DNA of 64,000 bases from JADCRZ01 sp037718865 (GTDB taxonomy: Bacteria; Bacteroidota; Bacteroidia; Chitinophagales; Chitinophagaceae): assembly GCA_037718865.1 (NCBI GenBank), contig JBBJMP010000027.1, positions 1 to 64,000 of the forward strand. Reading direction: 5' to 3'. Position 1 is the stretch's first letter. The number at the start of each line of letters is the position of its first letter. The notes below the pieces were generated by a model that was given only the letters and a program-made list of their open reading frames with translations, was not told where the DNA came from and did not search any database. Shown in pieces: positions 1-9,488 of this stretch. A program made the translations under genes and the position numbers.

Positions 1-406
1 TAAGCACGGGTTTTTTACGGTTTATTATATTATCGGAAATACCCAATCCATTTTGCAGCCGGTCTTTTATATTTATTGAATAGCTTTTGTCGTAGTTTAA
101 CAGCCCCCAGTAATAAAAGCGCCTGTGTTTAAACAAGCTGAAATCAAGGGTTGAAGAAAAGTCGTTGTTTGTCAGACCGCTGTTTTGCCTGCCATAAGTC
201 CAACTGCTAGTGCTGTTTACCGATAGTGTTTTTTTGTTAACATTAAACCGGAGGTTATTGGTCAGAATAAAAGCATTCCGGTCATTGGTTTTATTAATGA
301 TACCCGAAGAAGCATAGTTAATAAAATAGTGAGTGGTATCATTGAATTGTGAAAAGCAAATTTGATTAATCAAAATACCTGATAATAAAATGAGCGTTTT
401 CTTCAT
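1..406 (-). CDS. Secreted beta-barrel-like protein (DUF481-like), 5' part only
   Basis: An open frame runs from an ATG at 406 off the left edge of the window, giving the first 135 residues. The first 19 or so residues form a clear signal peptide with a basic start, a leucine/isoleucine core and a cut near CFS-Q. The rest alternates polar and aromatic residues (SWTYGRQ, FYYWGLLNYD), as expected of beta strands in an outer-membrane barrel. That pattern resembles DUF481/YdiY-type proteins, whose role is not well defined. The C-terminus is missing, so the family call is tentative. The frame is too short at the window edge to confirm by length. Confidence 0.5.
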   Translation of the reverse strand, partial: MKKTLILLSGILINQICFSQFNDTTHYFINYASSGIINKTNDRNAFILTNNLRFNVNKKTLSVNSTSSWTYGRQNSGLTNNDFSSTLDFSLFKHRRFYYWGLLNYDKSYSINIKDRLQNGLGISDNIINRKKPVL

Positions 407-672
407 ACAATTCTTTAGGAACAGGTAATGTAAAAATTTCATTGGGTATACCTTAAGACAATCATAAAAAAGGGTCCCGGATTAATATCCAGCCCCGCTT
501 TTTAATCCAATATCCTAAGAAAACCGAGTCTGTTGTTACAAATGGTATACCAGAATGTGACATGCTTAGTTTTGACACATGTCTAGAAAATGTACCGCAG
601 CCCTACCTGCATTTGCCAGCGTGATTGTAAATCAGGACTAGCCGTAAACGTTGATTGCAATGATGGATCAAA

Positions 673-3600
673 CTAGTAGGCCGGGGTATTGTTGTTATAT
701 GAAACCGAAAGGGGTTGGTAATAACCGGAAGTCGTTGCATATTCCCGTATGCCCCATTTACTATTCAGCAGGTTGCCGATATTCACAAAGTCAATACTTA
801 GTTGAATTGTCGACGACTTATTTCTGCCGTTTATCATGAAGTCCTGCAGTAAGCGCAGGTCAAGCTGGCTGAACCAGGGTGTTTCACCTGCATACTTTTC
901 AGTGTACTGCCCCCTTCTTCCGCTTAGGTATTCATCCTGGCCGATAAATCTTTTAAAGCCGGCACGTTGTGCGGAAGCATCCTGAACTTTACCAAATAGA
1001 TCTACAAGAGGGGTAAATGTCATCCGGTCAATTTCTGCATCAGTCGGCGTATATAGCAGGTCGTTAGTGGTGGTTCCGTCATTATTAATATCTCCGCCGT
1101 ACACATAGGCAAAGCGGTTACCCGAGTTCCACGAACCGAACATCGAAAGTGTGGTGGCCAGGTTGTCCTGGTTGCCGTAGGAAAACTTTTTGGATCCCGC
1201 TACAATAAAGCGATGTGTGTTTCCATAAAGTGAGGTGGATAGTTTGGCTTCATTGGCATTATTCAGGATCGGGTTCCTGTCAAAGGCATCGCTGGATATC
1301 TCTGCGGAGATGGAGCTTGGATCTTTGGCAATGAGAAAATTATATGCGGCCATCAGGTAAAGGTCATTCTTAAAATTTTGTTGTGCCTGTAAGGAGACAT
1401 TGAACTGGTAACCTACATTCGTATTGGTAAATGCGTATGTATTTGCAGTTCCCTGGTTTTGGGACAAGTAAATTTTTCTGGAATCGCCGGTCCCTGAATT
1501 GAGCGTACCTCCAGGAGTGCCGAGTTTATAATTGCGTACCATCATGCCATTGACATCTTTGGTATAAATGAGATCCAGGGTAAACACTGTTCCGGAAGGA
1601 ATTTTTAGGTCGGTCCCGATATTTGAGCGCCAGACTTGGGGCCATTTAAAATCCCTGTCTGTCACGTTGTAAAAAAAGCTGAACGGATTTCCGATATTAT
1701 TTCCTATCCAAACAAACGGGAAGCGGCCGGTGAATAATCCCGATCCGCCGCGTATCTGTACATTTTTGTTTCCACAGACATCCCAATTAAAACCAAAACG
1801 CGGCGAGAACAATGGCTTCTGGCTGGGCAACCGGGTATTATCTACTTCTTTTCCCACGCCATTGGTAAGAGGCTTGCCATCTTTATTAAAAAGGACAAGG
1901 TTGTCATTATTAGGTACTGTCGGATCACCTTCGGTAAATTTATTGGCAAAAGTGCCATCCGGATTTATGTCCGGGCTACGGAAGCTGGAGTTAAAATAAT
2001 ATGGAATATCCATCCTGAGCCCGTAGGTCAGCCTGAACTTGTCACTTAGTTGCCATTCATCCTGGATATAACCGGAAAGTTGAGCCACCGTTAAATAGTA
2101 CCATGTCCATTGATTGGCTACTGCCCTGTTTCTGGCATACGCTACGTCTACGTCCAGGGGATAAGCACCGGAATACGACATTACCGCCCGTGGGAACTTT
2201 GTTTACAAATTCGTTTATGTCAATATCACTAAACAGCGTAGCACCATAGCCGGTAAGGTTGAACGAATTGGCGAATTTGAAGGACTCAAAAGAAACACCT
2301 GCAGTGAGGGTATGTTTATTGAGAAATACATTAAAGTTGTTGGTAATCTGGAAAGCATCCTGGTTTAACCGGTTATTGATGGAAAAGGGTTCATGCCCGG
2401 CCACGATATACCTTACTCCATTTTTGGTAATATTTATAACCGGAAAAGGGGATGATGCGGGAATTCTCTCATCTTTAAAAGTAGTAAATACTACTCTTAA
2501 TTTATTGGCATAATTGCTTCCAAAATTAGATTTTAGCTCGGCTGCAAAAGAGTTTAACCGGTTTATGATCTTATACCCCGAGTTTTGATATTGCAGTGTA
2601 GTAAAGTCCGGGCCACGACGACCGATAGCACTGGGATGTGCCGGTTTGTCCTTGCCGGCATCAAGGCCGTTATAGGTAAAGGAAAGGGTATGTATAGTAT
2701 TTATATTCCAATCCAGTTTTGCCAGCCACTTATAGTTTTTTTGATCGAGCGTAAATCCCTGGTAAGGCCCTGTTTCGTAATTGAACCGGCTTTTTAAAAT
2801 GCTGCTCACCGTTACCAGGTCCGATTCAAGTACCCGCGATGTATTGGTTTTGCCCGAATTTGAATTGGTTTGAGCTACATAACTGGAAGCTTCATCCTTT
2901 CTTTGTTCGGTTTCGAAATTGACAAAAAAGAATAATTTATTTTTTATAATGGGACCGCCTAAAGAAAAGCCGGTTTGCAATTGGCTGAGGTCAGGCACTA
3001 CCAGTTTGCTTTTGTTCACTTTCTTACCTGTTATTGACTGGTTCTGGTAAAAGCCATAAACAGAACCGGAAAATTGATTACTTCCTGATTTGGTAACGGT
3101 ATTCACACCCGCCCCAGTAAACCCGGCCTGTGTTATATCGTAGGGAGCCAGGTTTACCTGGATCTGATCGATAGCGTCCAATGAAATGGGTTGTGCATTT
3201 GCCTGTCCTCCGGGCGTTGGTGCGTCGAGCCCGAAGGGGTTATTAAAGACGGCTCCGTCAACGGAAAAATTATTATACTGTCCGTTTCTGCCTGCAAAAG
3301 AAAGGCCGTTATAATTTGCAGAAGCGGACGGGCTCAATCTTAGGTAATCGTCCGCTGAACGTGATATGGTGGGCAAGGTCCTCAGTATACGGCTGCTGAT
3401 ATTTGTGGAAGCCCCCGTTCGCTTATTATCAAAAACAGTTGAGCTGGCAGTAATGGTAACAGCCTGCAATTCGTTTGATTTTTCACGTAAAATCAAATCA
3501 ACCGGGTTGTTTTGGCCCAATTCAAGGAAGATGCTGTCAACGATCATAGGCTCATAGCTGACATGATTAATAGTAACCCGGTACGGCCCGCCCACTCTCA

Positions 3601-3826
3601 GGTTTGGTATAATAAAACGCCCGTCATTTTTGGTAATAACAGTTTGTTTCAAACCTGCATTCGGAAATTCTACAATAACTGTTGCTGATGGTAAAGGAGT
3701 TCCCGAAGCCATTTTGGTAATCCCGTTAAGGGTAGCGGTAGTTACCTGGCTATAAGTCTGATAACTTAACAATAACAGCAAGGATATGCGGATAAGGTAT
3801 CCGCGAATAAGAGGTTTCTTTGTCAT
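673..3826 (-). pseudogene. Oar-like TonB-dependent outer-membrane receptor, frameshifted
   Basis: Two overlapping frames make one receptor of about 1,050 residues, the usual size of Oar-like proteins. The first (3826 down to about 2190) has a signal peptide, a carboxypeptidase-regulatory-like beta-sandwich (about residues 25-110) and a plug domain with GRNGQYNNFSVDG and GAGVNTVTKSGSN. The second (about 2187 to 673) continues the barrel and ends in aromatic strands. The switch lies near 2180-2195, where the first frame reads VPTGGNVVF and the second resumes at MSYSGAYPL, so one base has been lost or gained. Such receptors move ligands or export substrates across the outer membrane. The ligand here is unknown. 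A sequencing error would give the same picture as a recent pseudogene. Confidence 0.8.
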
Positions 3827-4123
3827 GAGCTGATTTTATACTTAGAAATTATTTACTGATTGCATAGGTGAATAATATTTAAACAATTCAACAAATGGCA
3901 AGTAAATAATCAGGTGGAATTTAAGGGTAAACCAACTGAAGTATCGCAAAATCAAGCATTCGATTAGATGTATAAATATAATATTTTTATGTGATTCGAT
4001 AAACAGTGCTATTAAAAAACAATTAATAAAGCTCGGCCAAATAATCACATACAAAACAATATTTCTTTCGCTCGTTCGTCTACCTCTACAGGACTTTATT
4101 ATTCACCATTAAAAAAGAAAAAC

Positions 4124-4519
4124 ATGAACTACAATCAGTCATGTGCCGCAAAAGGCAATTACGGAAACAGGAACCGGCACCTGTACATCCGCTCAATGGA
4201 AAGAGCTGCCGTGAATATTTACAAAACGGACAGCAGCTTTGAAATGCTGGTATTTGCACCAGGCCGTATCAGGGAACATTTTCACCTGGATGTAAAAGGT
4301 AACCAGCTTACCGTTACTTACACTCCTCCAGAGGGATTCCCAAGAGTTGAATGGATCAGCCGTGAATATAGCCGCGGCGGATTTGAAAGAACGTTTACCC
4401 TGGATGACTCCATTGATGCAACCAACATCACTGCAAAATACGTGGATGGCGTACTGCAGGTGAGCCTTCCTGTAATACCCGGTAAAGAAAGGGTAAAACA
4501 CGAGATACCCATCAGTTAA
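4124..4519 (+). CDS. Hsp20 family small heat-shock protein
   Basis: A 131-residue protein with an alpha-crystallin domain over about residues 25-131. The family signature appears near the C-terminus as AKYVDGVLQVSLP, followed by a short tail. Small heat-shock proteins hold unfolding proteins in the cytoplasm without using ATP. The N-terminal arm (rich in N, G and R) is short, as in many Bacteroidota members. The gene stands alone between a divergent receptor gene and a strong terminator just downstream, so it is probably transcribed by itself. The ATG at 4124 is the first start in the open frame. Confidence 0.88.
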   Translation: MNYNQSCAAKGNYGNRNRHLYIRSMERAAVNIYKTDSSFEMLVFAPGRIREHFHLDVKGNQLTVTYTPPEGFPRVEWISREYSRGGFERTFTLDDSIDATNITAKYVDGVLQVSLPVIPGKERVKHEIPIS

Positions 4520-4538
4520 AGCATCAGATCTGTAAACG

Positions 4539-4575
4539 GGTGATAATCGAAAGGTTATCACCTTTTCCTTTTTTA
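4539..4575 (+). terminator. Rho-independent terminator after hsp20
   Basis: An 8-bp stem, GGTGATAA paired with TTATCACC (4539-4546 and 4555-4562), closes an 8-base loop and is followed by a T-rich tract through about 4575. It lies 20 bases after the Hsp20 stop codon. Confidence 0.85.
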
Positions 4576-4594
4576 AGTAACCGTAACCACCCCG

Positions 4595-4642
4595 GCCTTG
4601 CCGCCGCCAAGGCTTCGGCAGGCGCGGTTTGCGCAGCAAACC
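4595..4642. repeat. Paired GC-rich hairpins in an intergenic gap
   Basis: Two short inverted repeats sit side by side: GCCTTG/CAAGGC (4595-4613) and GGTTTGC/GCAAACC (4626-4642) with a 3-base loop. They are markedly GC-richer than the flanks. They could be a REP-like palindromic unit or secondary structure; no second copy was noticed in the window. Confidence 0.4.
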
Positions 4643-4790
4643 TTCCTCCTCCCTGAAGAATAGCTGAGGTAAATTTATTCACATATATTTGTCAAATGCA
4701 ATAGCAGTCCCTGCTTAGGATTCACCAGTTAATATGGAAGGCGACTAAGGTTTGAATAGCTGTTGCTCCTATTCATTTAATGTATTGATC

Positions 4791-7238
4791 ATGCTTGCCC
4801 GATCCTGCTTACTGCTCTTATACGCCGGTTTATTAGTTCACTTGACTGCATTTGCGCAACATCCTGCTACCCATTCATCTTCTGCACTGCGGGTTATTCA
4901 CGAAGTGGAACCGCAACCATTGCTGGCTCAGGCAATTCGCTTGAAAGAGGCTTTAGCGTTTTTAGGCAGTTCTTTGTCTGCCGGGGATATGAAGCGGTTA
5001 ACGGGCTTACAGCATCAAACGCTGTCCCCAGCGATAACAACGCTCATCCAGGAGATCATTGATCCTTATTGTCTGGCGATGGTAAATATAAATCCTGAAT
5101 CACGCGTTAAAGTGGAGAGGGGCCCGGCAAAAGCCAGGCTGATCCAGGGAGGGTGGACGAGTTTTTTAGTCAAGGTGAACAATGAAGCGGGTGTTACTGC
5201 TCAGCTGAAAGTGGAGAGTCCTAACGCAGCCACACCCTTGCATGCCCCTGCCTTTGATCCGCAGGTAAGTAAAAAAAATGTGCTAACAGCGGGACAGGTG
5301 GCCAATCGATTCCTTGAAATGCAGATGTATCACAATCGCCCGCTCCTTGCCGAACTATCCGGATTAAAGCTCGAGTATGCAGTACTTCAGATTTACAGCA
5401 AAGACCCGGGTCAAAGGGAAGCGGAAATCGGGTTTAATATCGGGCAGGGCACGCAGGATATTGGCTTCCGCAACGCAATCAATATCCTCTTTGCCATAAG
5501 CCCGGCTGTAAAATGTGTTTTCGAGGTTAAGGACGATGACGGGTTGCCTGCGATGGCGTCTTTTTTGATTACCGACGGCGTAGAACGCGTGCTTGGCGAT
5601 AGTGCAAACAATTTATCCCGCCTTGAGTTCCGGTTATCCGCGGCTCAGTCGGGCTTTAAGAAGGACCAGCTTTCTTACAAGGACTACAAAAATGCCGGCA
5701 TTCTGACAGGGATTTACCCGCTTCCATCAAGAAGAGTCGCTGCCTATGATGAGTATCCCGATTTTTTCTTTCAGCCCCAGGTATATCGCAGAAGCGGCGA
5801 GCATGTGCAACTTCCACCAGGCAAATACAATGTCACATTTACCAGGGGCCCGGAGTACATACCTCAAACCAGGCAGCTCGTTGTGCCTGCGGGCGTACGT
5901 TCATACAATACCTCATTTACACTTAAGCGTTGGATCAACATGGCCAGGCTTGGATGGTACAGCGCCGACCACCATGTTCATGCTGCCGGGTGCAGTCATT
6001 ATGAAAGCCCGGAAGAAGGGGTTGATCCGGCAGATATGTGGCGCCAGTCTTTGGGTGAAGACCTGAATATCGCCGCGGTGCTTGCCTGGGGTCCAAGTTG
6101 GTATCATCAGAAGAAGTTTTTTACCGGGAAAGTAAATCCTTTATCCACAAAATCAAACATCATGCGTAATGATGTAGAAGTCTCCGGCTTTCCATCTTCT
6201 CATGCAGGCCATATCGTGCTGCTGCGTTTAAAGGAAGACGATTACCCCGGCACTACGAAAATCGAAGAATGGCCGAGCTGGACCCTTCCGGTTTTATCCT
6301 GGGCAAAGTCGCAGGGAGCAGTTACCGGGTATGCGCATTCGGGATGGGGGTTGGAACCCATGCAACCCACTAATAAGCTGCCAAACCTGGTCACTCCGAA
6401 AATGGATAATATAGGGGCAAATGAATATATATTGACCGTAACCCGGAATGTCGTCGACTTTTACAGTGCGGGTGATACACCCGCCCCATGGGAACTGAAT
6501 ATGTGGTATCACACGCTTAACAGCGGATTCAGGACAAGATTAAGCGGCGAAACAGATTTTCCCTGCATTTTTGATGAACGCGTTGGCATGGCCCGCAGTT
6601 ATTTCAAACCTGAGGGCCCCATGAATTACGATAGTTATATTGAGGCTATCAGGAAAGGCCGTTGTTACGTTTCAGATGGTAAATCGCACATTATCAATTT
6701 TGCTGTTAATGGTACGGAAGCTGGTACCAGTAACAGCGAATATGCCGTGAATGGATCGCAAACCGTAAAGGTCACCGCCAGGGTTGCCGCTTATCTTCCG
6801 GAACAACAGGATGAACGGGGAGCGGTCATTGCTCAAAACGGCATTACTGAGCAGCCCTACTGGCATATAGAACGGGCCCGTATGGGATCCACAAGAAAGG
6901 TAAGGGCAGAGCTCATTTTTAACGGTGAGGCGGTAGATACGGTGGACATCATGGCAGATGGCAACTGGAAAGACGTAACCTTTTCCTATCCCGTTAAGCA
7001 TTCAGGGTGGATGGCCTTAAGGGTGTTTCCCAGTTCACATACGAATCCTGTGTTTGTATTAGCGGATAAGAAACCTATATTGGTTAAAAGTAGTGCCGAG
7101 TGGTGCCGCCGCGCTCTTGACCAATGCTGGAAGATGAAACAGTCAAATATCAGGGCCGGTGAACGCCCAGCTGCTGAAGCTGCTTATGAACAGGGGCGAC
7201 AAGTTTATGATCGCCTTGTCAGTGAGGCGGTCAATTAG
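4791..7238 (+). CDS. CehA/McbA-like PHP-fold metallohydrolase, secreted
   Basis: A protein of about 815 residues. I place the start at the ATG at 4791 rather than an upstream TTG at 4752, because a signal peptide then follows directly (LLLLYAGLLVHLTAFAQ). The C-terminal half carries a PHP-type metal site with SADHHVHAAG near residues 391-400, later WGPSW, YAHSGWG and a SGETDFPC motif, as in CehA/McbA metallohydrolases. Some characterised members cleave carbaryl, but most are uncharacterised, so no substrate is assigned. The N-terminal 350 residues look like beta-rich accessory domains. It overlaps the end of the convergent YdeI-like gene by four bases. Confidence 0.75.
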   Translation: MLARSCLLLLYAGLLVHLTAFAQHPATHSSSALRVIHEVEPQPLLAQAIRLKEALAFLGSSLSAGDMKRLTGLQHQTLSPAITTLIQEIIDPYCLAMVNINPESRVKVERGPAKARLIQGGWTSFLVKVNNEAGVTAQLKVESPNAATPLHAPAFDPQVSKKNVLTAGQVANRFLEMQMYHNRPLLAELSGLKLEYAVLQIYSKDPGQREAEIGFNIGQGTQDIGFRNAINILFAISPAVKCVFEVKDDDGLPAMASFLITDGVERVLGDSANNLSRLEFRLSAAQSGFKKDQLSYKDYKNAGILTGIYPLPSRRVAAYDEYPDFFFQPQVYRRSGEHVQLPPGKYNVTFTRGPEYIPQTRQLVVPAGVRSYNTSFTLKRWINMARLGWYSADHHVHAAGCSHYESPEEGVDPADMWRQSLGEDLNIAAVLAWGPSWYHQKKFFTGKVNPLSTKSNIMRNDVEVSGFPSSHAGHIVLLRLKEDDYPGTTKIEEWPSWTLPVLSWAKSQGAVTGYAHSGWGLEPMQPTNKLPNLVTPKMDNIGANEYILTVTRNVVDFYSAGDTPAPWELNMWYHTLNSGFRTRLSGETDFPCIFDERVGMARSYFKPEGPMNYDSYIEAIRKGRCYVSDGKSHIINFAVNGTEAGTSNSEYAVNGSQTVKVTARVAAYLPEQQDERGAVIAQNGITEQPYWHIERARMGSTRKVRAELIFNGEAVDTVDIMADGNWKDVTFSYPVKHSGWMALRVFPSSHTNPVFVLADKKPILVKSSAEWCRRALDQCWKMKQSNIRAGERPAAEAAYEQGRQVYDRLVSEAVN

Positions 7239-7831
7239 GGTTGAGGCTTGCGATATTGGTTGGCCCGTATGTTTTTTTCAGCCAGCTGAATGGTATTTTC
7301 AATACGCTGCTTCCTGGTTTCCGCACGTTTTGCAGATTGTATCCACTCCAGGATGCCGCGTTTGACTGATGCGGGAAATGCCGTAAAATGCGTAAAGGCG
7401 GCTCCATTTTGATTAAATGCCAGTTGCATATCTTCTGGAATAACGGTTTTTTCCACATCGTCCAAAGCTGTCCACGTACCGTTTCGTTTAGCCAGTTCAA
7501 TCATTTCCATTCCTGCCGGTGCAATCAGCCCGGATTCCAGCAGCTTTTCGACTCTCCTCTTATTAAGACCGCTCCAGTTACTTTTTGGATTGCGCCTGGC
7601 AAAGAACTGGTAAAAGCTTTGGTCGTCCCTTTTGTTGGCTTTGCTGTCTATCCAACCATAACAAAGCGCTTCTTCAACCGCTTCATCGTAATATACACTA
7701 GGTGTGCCGGCATTTTTATGATGTATGATCAGCCAGACATTTTTTTCTTTTGCATGATTTTTTTCCAGCCACCTGCGCCAGCCCTTCCTGCTTTTGGCAT
7801 AGAAGGCCGGAATGCCGTTTTTAAGTTCCAT
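7235..7831 (-). CDS. YdeI/OmpD-associated family protein
   Basis: A 198-residue cytoplasmic protein matching the YdeI family, with the characteristic stretches YYDEAVEEALCYGWIDS and FARRNPKSNWSGLNKRRVEKL in the first half and a lysine/arginine-rich tail after an AFPASVKRGILEWI block. Members are widespread small proteins; some have been linked to peptide resistance, but the biochemical role is not settled. It is convergent with the metallohydrolase gene and looks monocistronic. Confidence 0.8.
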   Translation of the reverse strand: MELKNGIPAFYAKSRKGWRRWLEKNHAKEKNVWLIIHHKNAGTPSVYYDEAVEEALCYGWIDSKANKRDDQSFYQFFARRNPKSNWSGLNKRRVEKLLESGLIAPAGMEMIELAKRNGTWTALDDVEKTVIPEDMQLAFNQNGAAFTHFTAFPASVKRGILEWIQSAKRAETRKQRIENTIQLAEKNIRANQYRKPQP

Positions 7832-7948
7832 AATGATCTGTTAAGCCTTTCTAAAATAGTGAATCCGCCTGGAATCAGGAAAATCTATCAGCGATTTAAT
7901 TAAACGAAAAGACAATTAAAGTGTTATAGTTTAGTAATTTGTAAGTTT

Positions 7949-8524
7949 ATGAAAAAGAAAATAGAATTCATTGAGATTATCGAACCTAAAAATATTATTA
8001 CCGGTGACAAAAACGCACCGATAACTATTACTGAATTCGGCGATTATGAAAGCGAAGCTTGCGCAAAAGCGAATGAAGTCGTTAAACAGTTGCTCGAAAC
8101 CTACCCCGGCAAGGTAAATTTTGTTTTCAGGCATTTTCCGTTGCTTAAATTTCATCAAAAGGCGCATAAGGCTGCAGAAGCGGCTATTGGTGCGGCACAG
8201 GAAAATAAATTTTGGGAAATGCATAATGAGTTGTTTGCCAGGCGTCATAATCTTGGTGTGATCAGTTTAAAGATCCATGCCCGTGAAGCCGGCGTTACCA
8301 ATAAGAAATTTCTCGACAATCTGATAAACAGCACCTATGGGATCTACGTGCAAGACGATCTGAAGGAAGGCATCAAAAGGGGTGTAACCGCTATTCCGGC
8401 TTTCTTCATCAATGACAAGCTGTTTGAACAGGAACCCAGCTTTAAACATTTAAATGCTTATATCCAGGGCTTATTAAAGAACTTAAGCAACAATATTAAT
8501 ACTGATTCTAAAGCAGCAGCATAA
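7949..8524 (+). CDS. DsbA-family thioredoxin-fold protein lacking the first active-site Cys
   Basis: A 191-residue DsbA-like protein with no signal peptide. The fold is shown by DKNAPITITEFGDYES, the helical insert KAAEAAIGAAQENKFWEMHNELF, and the cis-proline loop GVTAIPAFFIND. The usual CxxC at this position is replaced by S35-E-A-C38, so the nucleophilic cysteine is gone and only the resolving cysteine remains. It therefore cannot be a standard dithiol oxidoreductase. It may bind thiols through a single cysteine or have a non-redox role. Bacteroidota often carry such cytosolic DsbA-like proteins. It is followed by two small genes on the same strand. Confidence 0.8.
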   Translation: MKKKIEFIEIIEPKNIITGDKNAPITITEFGDYESEACAKANEVVKQLLETYPGKVNFVFRHFPLLKFHQKAHKAAEAAIGAAQENKFWEMHNELFARRHNLGVISLKIHAREAGVTNKKFLDNLINSTYGIYVQDDLKEGIKRGVTAIPAFFINDKLFEQEPSFKHLNAYIQGLLKNLSNNINTDSKAAA

Positions 8525-8623
8525 CAAGTTAACCATCCCGCGGTCTGATTACTGGCCCCGGTTTTGAAGCAGCTCTTCACAGTCCTGAAAATTATTCAGC
8601 ACCCAACAGCTAAAAACATTCAA

Positions 8624-8863
8624 ATGACTGAAAAGGTAGTGATCAATGGAAAAGATGTATGGATAGTAGTAGAGCCAATTACCGTTCCGAGAGATAATCC
8701 TGATGACATTCCTACTGAATATTTCATGGCCTTTTATAATTTTGAGGAACCGGGCAGTAAACCCGACGAGTTATTCCGGGAAGGGGATAACAGGCCCATA
8801 TTGTTTGAATCACCAGTTGCGGCGCTGGAGTATGCCAACGAAAAACTGCTGGAAATGCTATAG
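8624..8863 (+). CDS. Small acidic hypothetical protein
   Basis: A 79-residue protein when started at the ATG at 8624 (MTEKVVINGKDVW); the frame extends upstream only to a weak TTG. It is acidic, has no signal peptide or membrane segment, and ends EYANEKLLEML, probably a short helix. I do not recognise the family. Its position between the DsbA-like gene and another small acidic gene, all on the plus strand, suggests a shared transcript. Confidence 0.6.
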   Translation: MTEKVVINGKDVWIVVEPITVPRDNPDDIPTEYFMAFYNFEEPGSKPDELFREGDNRPILFESPVAALEYANEKLLEML

Positions 8864-8987
8864 ACTTCCTCTTACACCAAGTGCTATAAGTTGTATAACC
8901 TGGTCACCTCTTCATAAAGCCTTTGCCGGTTTGAACCAAATGCGCCCGCGGAACATTATTTGCGTAATTTCAGATAAAAAAAGAACT

Positions 8988-9464
8988 ATGACACAGGATG
9001 CAAACGACGAAATAACATACATGACGGACCTTCAAAAGTTATTGCACAAACTGGATAACGAAGGTTTTACAGATCAGTACAAAGTCCAGGGAGGAAAACT
9101 GCATAACCTTACCAATGAGCAGGACTATCTGCCGGAAGATGTAAGCGCAATAAATTTTTACAGGTTCGAGGGTCCTTCAGATCCTGATGATATGTCGATC
9201 TGTTATGTTATTGAAACAAATGACGGACGTAAAGGAACTTTGACAGATGCATATGGCGTTTATGCTGATAAAGAGACCGGGGATTTTATGCAATCCGTTG
9301 AAATTTTTAAGAAAACGAAAAGGGAGGATAAGGAAGGTGACCAAGCAAGTGAATCCAAAGGCAATCCCGATATGTTACCAGAGGATGTGCTTAATAAAGC
9401 ACAGGATCCAGACTCGATCCGCGACCCCTTGGAACAGCAATTGAAAAAAAACGAACAGGCTTAG
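8988..9464 (+). CDS. Small acidic protein of the group often labelled phosphoribosylpyrophosphate synthetase
   Basis: A 158-residue acidic protein starting at the ATG at 8988. Residues 10-105 resemble a Bacteroidota group of roughly 100-residue proteins with the pattern LHKLDNEGFTD, INFYRFEGPSDPDD and TDAYGVYAD. These are often annotated phosphoribosylpyrophosphate synthetase, but the protein is far too short and lacks the PRPP-binding motif, so I do not accept that function. The last 50 residues are charged, low-complexity and probably disordered. The function is unknown. Confidence 0.65.
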   Translation: MTQDANDEITYMTDLQKLLHKLDNEGFTDQYKVQGGKLHNLTNEQDYLPEDVSAINFYRFEGPSDPDDMSICYVIETNDGRKGTLTDAYGVYADKETGDFMQSVEIFKKTKREDKEGDQASESKGNPDMLPEDVLNKAQDPDSIRDPLEQQLKKNEQA

Positions 9465-9488
9465 GCTGCATTAATTGAGTATTCGGGT

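Noticed and set aside
8988..9464. A phosphoribosylpyrophosphate synthetase
   Set aside because: The label is common for this small family, but the protein is far too short and lacks the PRPP-binding signature.
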